A stretch of DNA of 38,785 nt from an uncultured Muribaculaceae bacterium (GTDB lineage Bacteria > Bacteroidota > Bacteroidia > Bacteroidales > Muribaculaceae): NCBI GenBank assembly GCA_910577585.1, contig CAJTNN010000024.1, forward strand, positions 1-38,785, given 5' to 3'. A model generated the notes under the pieces. It worked only from the letters and a program-made list of their open reading frames with translations, was not told the origin of the DNA and did not search any database. Every line of letters begins with the position of its first letter. The stretch's first letter is position 1. Of this stretch, positions 6,139 to 14,995 are shown piece by piece. The translations under genes were made by a program, and so were the position numbers.

Positions 6139-9099
6139 TCAGAAAGTGAGGTCCAGGCCGATTGAGTATGAGCGGATTGAAGGATAACCCACCGTGGCGC
6201 CTATCTCGGGGTCAAGACCCGGGAAGCGGGTGATTGTGAACAGATTATCGATGCTGCAATACACCTTCAGGCGCTCTACGAAGAACTTGCGCGTCACCCT
6301 CTGTGGCAGCGTGTAGCCCAACTGTATGTTCTTGCATCGCAGATAGGAGGCGTCATGCACGAAGGCATCGCTGGCTATCTGGTTCTTGCCGTTGGTGTTG
6401 TTGCGTAGTACGGGGTATTTTGAGTCGTAGGGATTCTCGGGGGTCCAGGCATTGTCGGTGATATCCTTTATCAGCGACTGCCCCATGACGGTGACGAAGC
6501 GGAAGGCCTGGTTGTTGTAGTAGGTCTGGTAATCGGCCGCCCCTTGCAAGAATATGCTGAAATCGAAGCCTCTCCATCCGGCCCCGAAGTTGATGCCATA
6601 GGTGATGCGGGGCATAGTGCCATGGCCGATCTCCACGCGGTCGTCGGCATCGAGCTTGCCATCGCCGTTGGCATCGCGGTAGAGGAAGTCTCCCAATTCC
6701 GGACGCTGATAGGTAGAGAAATATGCCGGATTGGCATCTGCCAGACTCTGCACATAGTCGAGGTCGGCCTGGTCGCGCACGATGCGGTCTACGGTCATGA
6801 CATAAAGCTGATTGATCGGACGCCCCTCCTGGATTTTGTAGACCCCGTTGATCGAGGCTACATCCCCCTGGAAGCGGGTCACCTTATTATCGACAAACCC
6901 GAAGTTGAGACCGGCGTTATAGGTGAAGTCGCCGATGCCGTCGCGCCAGCTGACGCCCAGGTCTATGCCATCGTTTCTGACGGCGCCGGCATTCTGGTCG
7001 GGCACGATGCTCGTGCCGTGCTCAAGCGGTGCGGGGAGTGTGATCAGAATTCCGCTCGTGGATTTGCGGTAGAGGTCGATTGAGGCGCTCAGGCGGTTGT
7101 CGAGCACGGCAAGGTCGACTCCGACGTTGGCCATGGCGGTCTTCTCCCATGTGAGATTCGGATTGGCCAGTATCGTCTGGGCCAGTCCGCCGGCTATTGA
7201 GCCGTTGAGAATATAGTTGGCTGTGGCGAAGAGCGACTGATACATATAGTAGCTCGTGGTGGCATTGTTGCCCAGAGTGCCGTAAGAGGCGCGCAGTTTC
7301 AGCTGCTGGAGCCAGCCGTAAGCCCGGCGCATGAAGGGTTCTTCAGATATGCGCCAACCGGCCGACACCGACGGGAAGCAACCCCATCTATGCCCCGGCG
7401 CGAACTTCGAACTGCCGTCGGCGCGGAAGTTGGCCTCAAGCAGGTAGCGCCCCTCCCAGCTCAGATTCAGCCGGCCAAACCATGAGCGCATGGCCCATTC
7501 GTTGTAGTTGCCGGTGATGCTGCCGTTGGTCATGCCGGCATTTATGGCGCCCAGCGAGGGGTCTACGAGGTCATACTTTATGAAGTAATCTTCGTCATAC
7601 TTGTTATACTCCTGACTGTAGCCCGCCAGCAACGAGGCCTCGAGCTGACCGAAGTATCGCTTGTAAGTGGCCGTAAGCTCCGAGGCGCGGTAGGTGTTGC
7701 GGTAGTTGTAGCGGCGTATGTAGGTGCGCACCACACCCTCGCGTATCAGCACCGGTCCATCGGTGGTGAAGCGGAAGAGGTCGCGGTCCGTAAGGTGCTG
7801 CTCGATATTTCTCTCCCAGTAATTGAGCGCGAAGCTCCCCTCGATGCGCAATCCCGGCAGCGGAGTGAGCCTGGCATAGACCTTCCCTGCCATACGGCGC
7901 GTCTTTACAGGATAATCATCGTCATAGAACCATTGTCGCCTGTAGGGATTGAAATTGCTCACATTCTCCTCCTCCGGATTCTGTATGCCGCCATATAGTC
8001 CGCTGACGGGGTCGTAGAGAGTCATGCCGGGCACAGTGTTGAATGCCCCTGAGCCGAATATCACATCACCTCCGGCTGCGGCATTCTCTGCCGACGGGTT
8101 ATTGGTGTCGTAGAAGCCAAAGAGGTTGGTGCCCACACTGAGCCAAGGCTGGATGGCGATGTCGAGGTTGGTGCGCATCTGATAGCGGCGGTAGTCGGTG
8201 TGGTATATCATACCGGGATTGTCGACAAGCCCTAACGATATATTGTAGCGGGCCACCTTCGTGCCGCCGGTAATCGAGAGATTATGGTTCTGCACTACCG
8301 ATGGATTGCGGTAGATATGGTCTTGCCAGTCGGTGTTGGGATACACCGTCGGATTCTGCCCCGCATCGTTGCGCCACTCATCAATCTTTCCTTGCGAGAA
8401 TCGCGGTGCCTGGCCATTGATTATGAGGCCGGCGTTCTGAATCTCCATGAAGTCGGCATAGTCGGTGACGAGGTTCAGCCGCTTAGCCACCGTCTCGAAG
8501 GCCACATTGCCTGAATAGGTCACTGTCGGGCGCCGTTCGGTGCCCTGGCTGGTGGTGACGAGTATCACGCCGTTGGCCGCACGCGAGCCGTAGATAGCCG
8601 CCGAAGCTGCATCTTTCAGTATCGATATGCTCTCTATATCTTTCGGATTGAGGTCGCTGAGATTTATACCCGTCATGCCATCCACCACCACGAGCGGGGC
8701 GGCATTGTTGAGGGTGCCCATGCCGCGTATCGTGATGCTCTGCGATTCATAGCCGGGGGTGTTGCCACCTGAGTTGGTCACTGTCAGTCCGGGAGCGAGT
8801 CCGGCCAAGGCGTTGGTGACATTGGTCACCGGACGGTCGGCGAGTTCTGCGGCCCCCACACTCGACACAGCTCCCGTAAGGTCTACCTTGCGCTGGGCGG
8901 CATAGCCCACCACCACCACCTCATCGAGGCTTCTGTCGGCAGCGGCAGCAGGGGCCGGAGCAGCAACGGTGTCGGCTGCCTCTATCCGCGGAGCGGCGCC
9001 CCGGACGGTCGGCACGCTGTCGGAGCGCACCTCAGCCGAATCGACACCCGCCATGCCGCACCACACCACGATATTAATCAATATGTAAAGAAGATTCAC
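6139..9099 (-). CDS. SusC/RagA family TonB-dependent transporter
   Basis: An outer-membrane TonB-dependent transporter of 986 residues paired with the following SusD. A short hydrophobic signal is followed by a Pro/Ala-rich linker (about 22-57) and a TonB-box-like LDEVVVVGY. The plug domain (about 60-185) has the SusC signature DIESISILKDAASAAIYGSRAANGVILVTT. The remaining 800 residues form the 22-strand barrel, ending in SYSIGLDLTF with the terminal aromatic residue. Unlike most SusC proteins there is no carboxypeptidase-regulatory-like (beta-sandwich) domain before the plug. The only start that keeps the signal peptide is GTG at 9099; an in-frame stop lies a few codons upstream, so the missing domain is not hidden by a late start. 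Periplasmic energy comes from TonB-ExbBD elsewhere. Confidence 0.94.
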   Translation of the reverse strand: MNLLYILINIVVWCGMAGVDSAEVRSDSVPTVRGAAPRIEAADTVAAPAPAAAADRSLDEVVVVGYAAQRKVDLTGAVSSVGAAELADRPVTNVTNALAGLAPGLTVTNSGGNTPGYESQSITIRGMGTLNNAAPLVVVDGMTGINLSDLNPKDIESISILKDAASAAIYGSRAANGVILVTTSQGTERRPTVTYSGNVAFETVAKRLNLVTDYADFMEIQNAGLIINGQAPRFSQGKIDEWRNDAGQNPTVYPNTDWQDHIYRNPSVVQNHNLSITGGTKVARYNISLGLVDNPGMIYHTDYRRYQMRTNLDIAIQPWLSVGTNLFGFYDTNNPSAENAAAGGDVIFGSGAFNTVPGMTLYDPVSGLYGGIQNPEEENVSNFNPYRRQWFYDDDYPVKTRRMAGKVYARLTPLPGLRIEGSFALNYWERNIEQHLTDRDLFRFTTDGPVLIREGVVRTYIRRYNYRNTYRASELTATYKRYFGQLEASLLAGYSQEYNKYDEDYFIKYDLVDPSLGAINAGMTNGSITGNYNEWAMRSWFGRLNLSWEGRYLLEANFRADGSSKFAPGHRWGCFPSVSAGWRISEEPFMRRAYGWLQQLKLRASYGTLGNNATTSYYMYQSLFATANYILNGSIAGGLAQTILANPNLTWEKTAMANVGVDLAVLDNRLSASIDLYRKSTSGILITLPAPLEHGTSIVPDQNAGAVRNDGIDLGVSWRDGIGDFTYNAGLNFGFVDNKVTRFQGDVASINGVYKIQEGRPINQLYVMTVDRIVRDQADLDYVQSLADANPAYFSTYQRPELGDFLYRDANGDGKLDADDRVEIGHGTMPRITYGINFGAGWRGFDFSIFLQGAADYQTYYNNQAFRFVTVMGQSLIKDITDNAWTPENPYDSKYPVLRNNTNGKNQIASDAFVHDASYLRCKNIQLGYTLPQRVTRKFFVERLKVYCSIDNLFTITRFPGLDPEIGATVGYPSIRSYSIGLDLTF

Positions 9100-9171
9100 G
9101 TAAAAATGATGTTAGATAAATTATGCAACGCCACCCTCGCACCAAGCCGGGCGCACACCTGCAATCTCTGA

Positions 9172-9179
9172 CAAAATTA
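9172..9179 (-). promoter_or_regulatory. Putative -7 box of the susC-susD operon
   Basis: Read on the minus strand this is TAATTTTG, a full match to TAnnTTTG. No good TTTG lies 19-20 bp further upstream, so the -33 box is missing or degenerate, as might be expected for an activator-dependent promoter. The leader would be about 65 nt. Confidence 0.4.
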
Positions 9180-9289
9180 TTTCAAAATCCCATCATTTCC
9201 AACACTCCCGGCAAAATACAGTAAAAAAAACGACAACCACCGCCATTTTCCCCATTAAAAATTTGCCAACGCCCACTCACCGATGGCTA

Positions 9290-9551
9290 ACGGGAGAACG
9301 TAAACCACGTCCTCCCGCACAAAACATTCTCCCGTCACCCCGTTCTCCCGTAAAAACCGTGCTCCCGTCATCACGTACTCCCGTAAAAAAACGTTCTCCC
9401 GTCACCACGTACTCCCGTAAAAACCGTTCTCCCGTCACCACGTACTCCCGTAAAAACCGTTCTCCCGTCACACCGTTCTCCTGTAAAAAACCGTTCTCCC
9501 GTCACCACGTACTCCCGTAAAAACCGTTCTCCCGTCACCCCGTGCTCCCGT
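9290..9551. repeat. Minisatellite of ~33-nt units, CGTnCTCCCGT every 16-18 nt
   Basis: The 11-mer CGTnCTCCCGT recurs at 9341, 9358, 9374, 9392, 9408, 9425, 9441, 9458, 9474 (one change), 9492, 9508, 9525 and 9541, with two decayed copies near 9308 and 9327. Gaps alternate 16 and 17-18 nt, since the true unit is a 33-34 nt dimer, CGTTCTCCCGTCACCA then CGTACTCCCGTAAAAAC. One inverted copy, ACGGGAGAACG at 9290-9300, opens the array and can pair with any CGTTCTCCCGT copy. The array lies between the divergent susC promoter (9179) and the promoter at 9605, about 50 bp from the latter's -33 box. The reading frames that cross it on both strands are repeats, not genes. Confidence 0.93.
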
Positions 9552-9604
9552 AAGAATGTACAAACTAAAAAAATTAGCATGTTTTATTATTTTTTTTGAT
9601 AATT

Positions 9605-9636
9605 TTTGTAATTTTCAAAAATTCACACTATATTTG
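9605..9636 (+). promoter_or_regulatory. Promoter of the three-gene outer-membrane run
   Basis: TTTG at 9605-9608, a 20-bp spacer and TATATTTG at 9629-9636 match both Bacteroidota promoter boxes. Transcription would start near 9643 and leave an unusually long leader of about 225 nt before 9869. I see no riboswitch or clear hairpin in that AT-rich leader. Confidence 0.75.
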
Positions 9637-9868
9637 CAAACATAAACTCTTGAACAGCCCAAACAACCTTGTTGAATAGTTTATACTGAGATTAAACATT
9701 ATACTGAATATCACCATTCATTATACACTCCTTAACCTCAGTCGTCACATAAATATTCTACTTATTCGAATCCCTCTAAGCAAAGCCTAACGCAACAGTC
9801 GAGGACTTCGCTCTGATTCAGTTCAAGAAGAATTATGTAATCAACAAAATTTTCAAAGAACCACAAAA

Positions 9869-12043
9869 ATGAAGCACACGTCATATCAATCCCCCAAATT
9901 GAAGAGATGGGCAATCCGCGGCGCCCTGCTCAGCTCCTTCCTCTTGGGAGCTGCCAATCTCATGGCCTTTACGACGCCCTACGGGCAGTGTGGCTCCATA
10001 ACCTCCCGACTCTATCTTAATTCGCCTGACTCAGAAAGTTCCGGCACGCAGCCCTCTGAGCAAAATCAGGAGACAGATTCCATCGCCACGGCTGCAATGC
10101 TCGAAGAGATTGTGGTCACAGGCAGACGCGATTCCATGAAAAGAGCCGACGGCGAAGTATTCACCCTTTCAAAAGATGCTAAAAATTGTGGCGACCCCTT
10201 CCGAGCGCTTGCTGAAATACCGTTGCTTAAAGTCGACATAGTTTCTCAGAGTGTGACTACGCTCGACGGCCAATCTCCTCTGATCCTAATCGACGGGCGC
10301 CTACAAAACTCCGGCATCGAACCGATTGACCCCAGATTTATCGACAAGGTCGAAGTCATCGAGGTGGCTAATGCCAAATACCTCGAATTGGGTTATAACA
10401 AAATCATCAATATTATCCTGAAGCGCAATACCCCACTTTACACCTTTGCCCAACTGCGCACAAGGCATAGTGTGATTCCCGGCAATGGATTTCTGGGGGG
10501 GTCATTCGAGACTGGAACTCAAAAATTCGCTATCAACGCTTCATTATTCGGAGCATATACCATACATGACAAAACCATTCTGCAATACAACGAGCAGATT
10601 GGCCCACGCTACAAGACAGAAGATGGCAACTCCATTGCCCGAGGTCTCAACTGGAGTGGTAATCTTATGCTGAAATGGATGCCTAATGCAGCCAATTATT
10701 TCTCAATCATCGTCAAGGGTCTGCAAGATTTCAAGCGCAGCTATGGTGACTCTGAAGGCTACATCTCACAGACTGACCTCACGCAGACTGCCGCTCTATC
10801 CACACATTCAGAGGCCTTCGATAATCTGTCGGGAACATTAGCAGCACTCTATTACGAGCACACGTTTGCCGACTCGGGCACTCTCGCCGCTTTCGGCTAC
10901 TACAACTGGGCAAGCGGCAGCGATCTCGATTCAAAATCCGAGACAATCGACGGATATGCCGATTTATACCAGGCAGGTGTAAAATCAATCCGCAACCAGT
11001 ATCGTTTCACCTTAGATTATGATAACTCCGCTCTATCCTGGGGTAATATATCGGCCGGCTATGTAATGCAGCAGACCCATAACAAAACCTTCAACAACGC
11101 CGCCCCCTCGGATGCACCCATGAGCATCAATCTTTTTGATAATTACGTCCACCTCACATACTCAAATCGTACAGGACGCGTATCCTACATGGCCTCGGCA
11201 GGACTCGAATACATGCGCGTCACCGCTCCCACCGCCGGGAATGACTTTTGGCGTCCGCGCGCATCGGCAAGCCTGACGTGGCAGCTCCCACGCCGACAGT
11301 CGCTGCGACTATCCTACACCCTTACCAACCATATGCCCGCCACAGAATATCTGGCCACATTCAACACATCCACCGATCCCTGGATACGCGTTGAAGGGAA
11401 TCCTTTTCTCACGCCCTACACTTTCCATAACCTTAATCTGCACTACGGCAAAAATATAGGTGAGTTCATGGTATATGGCGAGGGATTCTTCTGCGCCAAC
11501 GATGGCCTTATCAACCGCTGGATATACAGCGATGCCAATCATATGGTCTCGACATGGCGCAATATCGACAACCGCCGCCATCCCGGACTTCGCACCGGCA
11601 CCACATGGAATCACAATAACAAGACGCGCATCAACTTCAATGCCCTCTACGGCTGGGTGAAATACAACTCCTCGCCTTATCGCAGCACTGTATCGCTTGA
11701 TGCTTTGGTAATAAGTTATTTCGGAGACTGCGCCGTGCAGGGAGTGGTAAGCTGGACCGACAAGGACTACAATGCCATCGGATATACACGATTCGATAGC
11801 CCTATCACGGCCAACGTCGTCTTCATATGGCAACCACATCAACAGTGGCAATTCATGGCCGGTGTTGACTACTTCGCCGGATTCCGAAAGAACACCGCTA
11901 TCACCGAATCGGATGGATACAAGAGCTCACTCAAAACAAAATTCATGGGCTCGAGCCTGCATCCGTTCATTCTGATATCATGGACAATGCGCCGCCATCA
12001 GGAACAGTCGATAATGAAATTCACCCCTCTCGACTCCCTGTGA
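9869..12043 (+). CDS. TonB-dependent receptor-like outer-membrane barrel protein (first of three)
   Basis: A 724-residue outer-membrane protein. A signal peptide (about 15-33) is followed by a Ser/Gln/Glu-rich linker and a TonB-box-like LEEIVVTGRR at 78-87. The plug-like region (about 88-190) has the pattern shared by the next two genes: a DPFRALAEIPLLKVD helix, ILIDGR, IDKVEVIEVANAKY and IINIILKRN. The rest is a beta-barrel rich in aromatic strands, as in the outer-membrane beta-barrel family related to TonB receptors (Pfam OMP_b-brl type). There is no carboxypeptidase-like N-terminal domain and no SusD partner. The protein ends in TPLDSL without the usual terminal aromatic, so the last strand is atypical. 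Transport and its substrate are not known. Confidence 0.85.
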   Translation: MKHTSYQSPKLKRWAIRGALLSSFLLGAANLMAFTTPYGQCGSITSRLYLNSPDSESSGTQPSEQNQETDSIATAAMLEEIVVTGRRDSMKRADGEVFTLSKDAKNCGDPFRALAEIPLLKVDIVSQSVTTLDGQSPLILIDGRLQNSGIEPIDPRFIDKVEVIEVANAKYLELGYNKIINIILKRNTPLYTFAQLRTRHSVIPGNGFLGGSFETGTQKFAINASLFGAYTIHDKTILQYNEQIGPRYKTEDGNSIARGLNWSGNLMLKWMPNAANYFSIIVKGLQDFKRSYGDSEGYISQTDLTQTAALSTHSEAFDNLSGTLAALYYEHTFADSGTLAAFGYYNWASGSDLDSKSETIDGYADLYQAGVKSIRNQYRFTLDYDNSALSWGNISAGYVMQQTHNKTFNNAAPSDAPMSINLFDNYVHLTYSNRTGRVSYMASAGLEYMRVTAPTAGNDFWRPRASASLTWQLPRRQSLRLSYTLTNHMPATEYLATFNTSTDPWIRVEGNPFLTPYTFHNLNLHYGKNIGEFMVYGEGFFCANDGLINRWIYSDANHMVSTWRNIDNRRHPGLRTGTTWNHNNKTRINFNALYGWVKYNSSPYRSTVSLDALVISYFGDCAVQGVVSWTDKDYNAIGYTRFDSPITANVVFIWQPHQQWQFMAGVDYFAGFRKNTAITESDGYKSSLKTKFMGSSLHPFILISWTMRRHQEQSIMKFTPLDSL

Positions 12044-12122
12044 CCCTCCGCACACGTCAAGCCCAAGTGTTGTAAGCTCACACCCCACATGCCCGATAAA
12101 CTTCGAGAATGCATTTTCATTG

Positions 12123-14573
12123 ATGTCCACCAAAATTAAAATAAGTATGAGTCGCTACCGATTATTAGTATCTCTGATTGCGATACTGTCAGGATTCGCA
12201 TTTGTAAGAGGATATGAGCTTAAAGGTGTAATCACATCTCCGGATGGCCATGGTGTGCAGGGTGTGCGCATAACATTTATGCCTCTCAAAATATATGATG
12301 CTCAACAAGACTCTGTGCAAATCGCCGGGTGCCTATTAGACTCGCTGGCAAAAGAACAAAAAATATATCCCGATTCCACCACTGAGGATAATAGCAGAGA
12401 GGAACGCGCGTATACAGTATTCACTGATATCAATGGAATCTACCATTTTCAAAACATCGCGGGCGGCAGTTATCACATGTCAATCACACACTCCGATTAT
12501 GAATCGGTAGAGGGTGATTTGGATATTACTGCCGATTTCTTGAGTGGAGGAATGGTCCTTACACCAAATGAGATAGCTACTGTCAATCAATTGGAAGAGA
12601 TTGAGGTGACTGCACGCATATTGGAAAACTACCATGACCGCACCGAACTTTATCTCACCAAAGAGAACCGTAATTACGGTATCAACGCCCTTGATGCGAT
12701 ATCATCACTGCCGCTTTTCCGACACCAAATCAACGGAGGAGCGCTAGAAAATCTTGACGGCACAAAAGTAAATGTGCTAATCAATGGCCGACGCGCCTCG
12801 GAAGAGGAAATTCGCAACCTCAAAGGTGATGACATTCAGAAAGTAATATATTATGATAATGCTCCTGCCAAATATGCATCATTCTTCGGCGGACCTGTAG
12901 CTAACATTATTCTGAAGAAACCTAAAGAATTAATGTTCGCGGCAAATATAGCCGCAGAAGTATCCAATCTACTCACTGCTGGAGGCAACGCAGGAGTTGT
13001 TATTAACTCCCCGCTTCACTATGTAAATGGGCTATTCTCAATCAACGGCAGCCACATAACCGACCGTAAAAGCACAGAATTATACGATTACGGCGACTTG
13101 ATAAATTCGTTTAATCAACAATCCGGATTGGAAAAGAGCCTTAAATCATATTCATCTGTGACTTACCAGTTTGAAAAGGCTAATCACATGCTTCATACCA
13201 ATATTTCCTACTTATCGGCATCCGATAAGGTTGAGAACTATTATGGCATTACAGAGTCGGACCATTTAAACTCCATTGAGGGCATACGTCAGACCGGCAG
13301 ACACTCTATAGGCGATCAATTTATAGCAGATGTGTACTATTCTTACGCATTCGAGGGTGGGCAGGAGATAAGTATCGATGTACTCAACTCCTATAATAAA
13401 ACCGGAAGAGATACGTATAATGCACAAGATGTAGAGGATGGGTCAGCTTACTCATCCTATCTCAACTCCGCGCATACCAATAATACCATCTATACGCTTG
13501 CTGTGTCAGCCATGTTTTCATCTCCATTATGGGGTGGATCAATAAGTGGATCCATATGTGAAAATTATGTCAATCTTCACCAACAGTACAAAGACAATTT
13601 TTTCCCCGACCTCCCATCTTCCACTCATAACCGACGACATAATCCCTACATCGCAATAGGTTATAGCCGAAACTTCAACAAATTTGGGACCTCACTAAGT
13701 ATTGGAGCATTCGACACCTATACGAAACTCTCGGAAGGTGGCACCCATAACCAATTCACCATCTACCCTCGCATCAATCTCAGCTACGCCTTCACCCCGG
13801 CTCATATGCTACGTTTCGCATATTGGGTTGAAAGCTCTACAAATTCTCTGGGAGCCATGAATTCCAACCGCTACTTCATCGACTCCCGATATTTCTCAGA
13901 AAATAATAGCTACGAACATGCTGTCTACTCATATTGCGGCAGCTTGGGTGCCTCATTATCAATTCCTGAAGCCAAATTATACCTTTCACCCTCACTGACA
14001 TACCGCTACATTAAGAAACCCTATGTTGATTATGTGATTCAAGAGAATCAGATATTCATCCGCAAAACTATCGTTGTTCCCGAAGAGCACAACCTGACGT
14101 ACTCTCTTGGTCTGACATGGAATCCCTTCCCCGGGCTCTCCATACAACCATTCTTCCGCGGCCAATATATCACTTATACAACACCCATACAACGCGTGCG
14201 TTTTGATTGGAATACGCTTAATCTGAATGCATCCTATACCGTGAGCAATATTCAATTATACGCCTCATGCAGCACTCCAGGAAAATCTATCGATGGAGTA
14301 GTCGAAACACACACAGGTTGGAATGTAAATGCCTCTGCATACTGGAAATACCGAAATCTATTTATTGGAATAGATTATGCCTACATGCAAGATGCAAATA
14401 TGACCATCACCGAGATTCCGGGATTTCTTCACTCCACCACAGCAGGCCTGCGAGATATGACATACCAACTATCTGTAAAAGTCGGCTACACATTCCAGAC
14501 TGGCAATTCCCACAAACAACACCGTCAAAAGCGGCTCAACAACTCTGCCAGCGAATCAGGCTTCGCCAACTGA
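12123..14573 (+). CDS. TonB-dependent receptor-like protein with N-terminal carboxypeptidase-like domain (second of three)
   Basis: An 816-residue outer-membrane protein beginning 79 bp after the previous stop. ATG at 12123 is used; the TTG just before it is less likely. After the signal peptide (about 8-29) a carboxypeptidase-regulatory-like domain is seen (ELKGVITSPDGHGVQGVRITF ... VFTDINGIYHFQNIAGGSYHM), split by an acidic, Gln/Asp-rich insertion of about 45 residues. A TonB-box-like LEEIEVTARI begins at 157, then a plug-like region with DAISSLPLF, VLINGR, IQKVIYYDNAPAKY and ANIILKKP. The barrel is followed by a short basic tail (HKQHRQKRLNNSASESGFAN). The gene is clearly richer in A and T than its neighbours, with many AAT, TAT and ATA codons, suggesting a separate origin. 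Ligand unknown. Confidence 0.85.
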   Translation: MSTKIKISMSRYRLLVSLIAILSGFAFVRGYELKGVITSPDGHGVQGVRITFMPLKIYDAQQDSVQIAGCLLDSLAKEQKIYPDSTTEDNSREERAYTVFTDINGIYHFQNIAGGSYHMSITHSDYESVEGDLDITADFLSGGMVLTPNEIATVNQLEEIEVTARILENYHDRTELYLTKENRNYGINALDAISSLPLFRHQINGGALENLDGTKVNVLINGRRASEEEIRNLKGDDIQKVIYYDNAPAKYASFFGGPVANIILKKPKELMFAANIAAEVSNLLTAGGNAGVVINSPLHYVNGLFSINGSHITDRKSTELYDYGDLINSFNQQSGLEKSLKSYSSVTYQFEKANHMLHTNISYLSASDKVENYYGITESDHLNSIEGIRQTGRHSIGDQFIADVYYSYAFEGGQEISIDVLNSYNKTGRDTYNAQDVEDGSAYSSYLNSAHTNNTIYTLAVSAMFSSPLWGGSISGSICENYVNLHQQYKDNFFPDLPSSTHNRRHNPYIAIGYSRNFNKFGTSLSIGAFDTYTKLSEGGTHNQFTIYPRINLSYAFTPAHMLRFAYWVESSTNSLGAMNSNRYFIDSRYFSENNSYEHAVYSYCGSLGASLSIPEAKLYLSPSLTYRYIKKPYVDYVIQENQIFIRKTIVVPEEHNLTYSLGLTWNPFPGLSIQPFFRGQYITYTTPIQRVRFDWNTLNLNASYTVSNIQLYASCSTPGKSIDGVVETHTGWNVNASAYWKYRNLFIGIDYAYMQDANMTITEIPGFLHSTTAGLRDMTYQLSVKVGYTFQTGNSHKQHRQKRLNNSASESGFAN

Positions 14574-14670
14574 TTCCATGCGGCACATGAATTCGATTGA
14601 CCTAAAGCGCGATTCCAGTCTCGCTCCGGCCGATATTGATTCGGGTGTACAGTAATCGGGCCATATCTCT

Positions 14671-14696
14671 GATTATAATGGTACCTCATTATAATC
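14671..14696. repeat. Perfect 10-bp inverted repeat in the gap before the third receptor gene
   Basis: GATTATAATG (14671-14680) and CATTATAATC (14687-14696) are exact reverse complements around a 6-nt GTACCT loop. No T run follows, so an operator-like site is as likely as a terminator for the gene ending at 14573. The surrounding stretch 14574-14670 shows nothing else. Confidence 0.55.
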
Positions 14697-14802
14697 CGGC
14701 TCGATAATCCAGCTCGCGCTACGCAGCAGAATAATGGAATACCGACGACTCAGATTCAAACGCCGCGATAACGATTTTTAAGTTTATCCGATTTTTTTGG
14801 GG

Positions 14803-14836
14803 ATACGTTCGTAACTTTTAACGGTTGCGAACGTAT
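14803..14836. repeat. 9-bp inverted repeat upstream of the third receptor gene
   Basis: ATACGTTCG (14803-14811) and CGAACGTAT (14828-14836) are exact reverse complements separated by 16 nt, a spacing like that of a dimeric regulator site. It lies about 160 bp before the predicted start of the next gene. Confidence 0.45.
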
Positions 14837-14923
14837 TATATATGTAGGCCAATCAGTAGCCCGGTGCACTTTGATGCCGCCATGCTACAAAACGACATCA
14901 AACCCGTAAGATTCCTACGGAAG

Positions 14924-14964
14924 TTGTTTAAATATTTTATATTTTTCGTAAAAAGTTTAAACAA
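14924..14964. repeat. TTGTTTAAA/TTTAAACAA inverted repeat containing a 23-bp sequence shared with the pnp upstream region
   Basis: TTGTTTAAA (14924-14932) and TTTAAACAA (14956-14964) form an inverted pair. The right half, 14942-14964, is identical over 23 bp to 29317-29339 upstream of pnp, with core TTTTTCGTAAAAAG. At pnp it lies directly before the -33 box; here it lies 32 bp before the predicted start codon, where I see no good -7 box. Confidence 0.6.
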
Positions 14965-14995
14965 TTTCACTATGTTCAACTACACCTTTACCATT

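Noticed and set aside
9290..9551. CRISPR array
   Set aside because: There are no unique spacers; the whole 33-nt unit repeats, and no cas gene is present.
9263..9580. Small reading frames on both strands through the repeat array
   Set aside because: Their 11-residue periodic composition follows from the 33-nt DNA repeat, units of 34 nt break frame, and there is no sign of a signal, start context or family.
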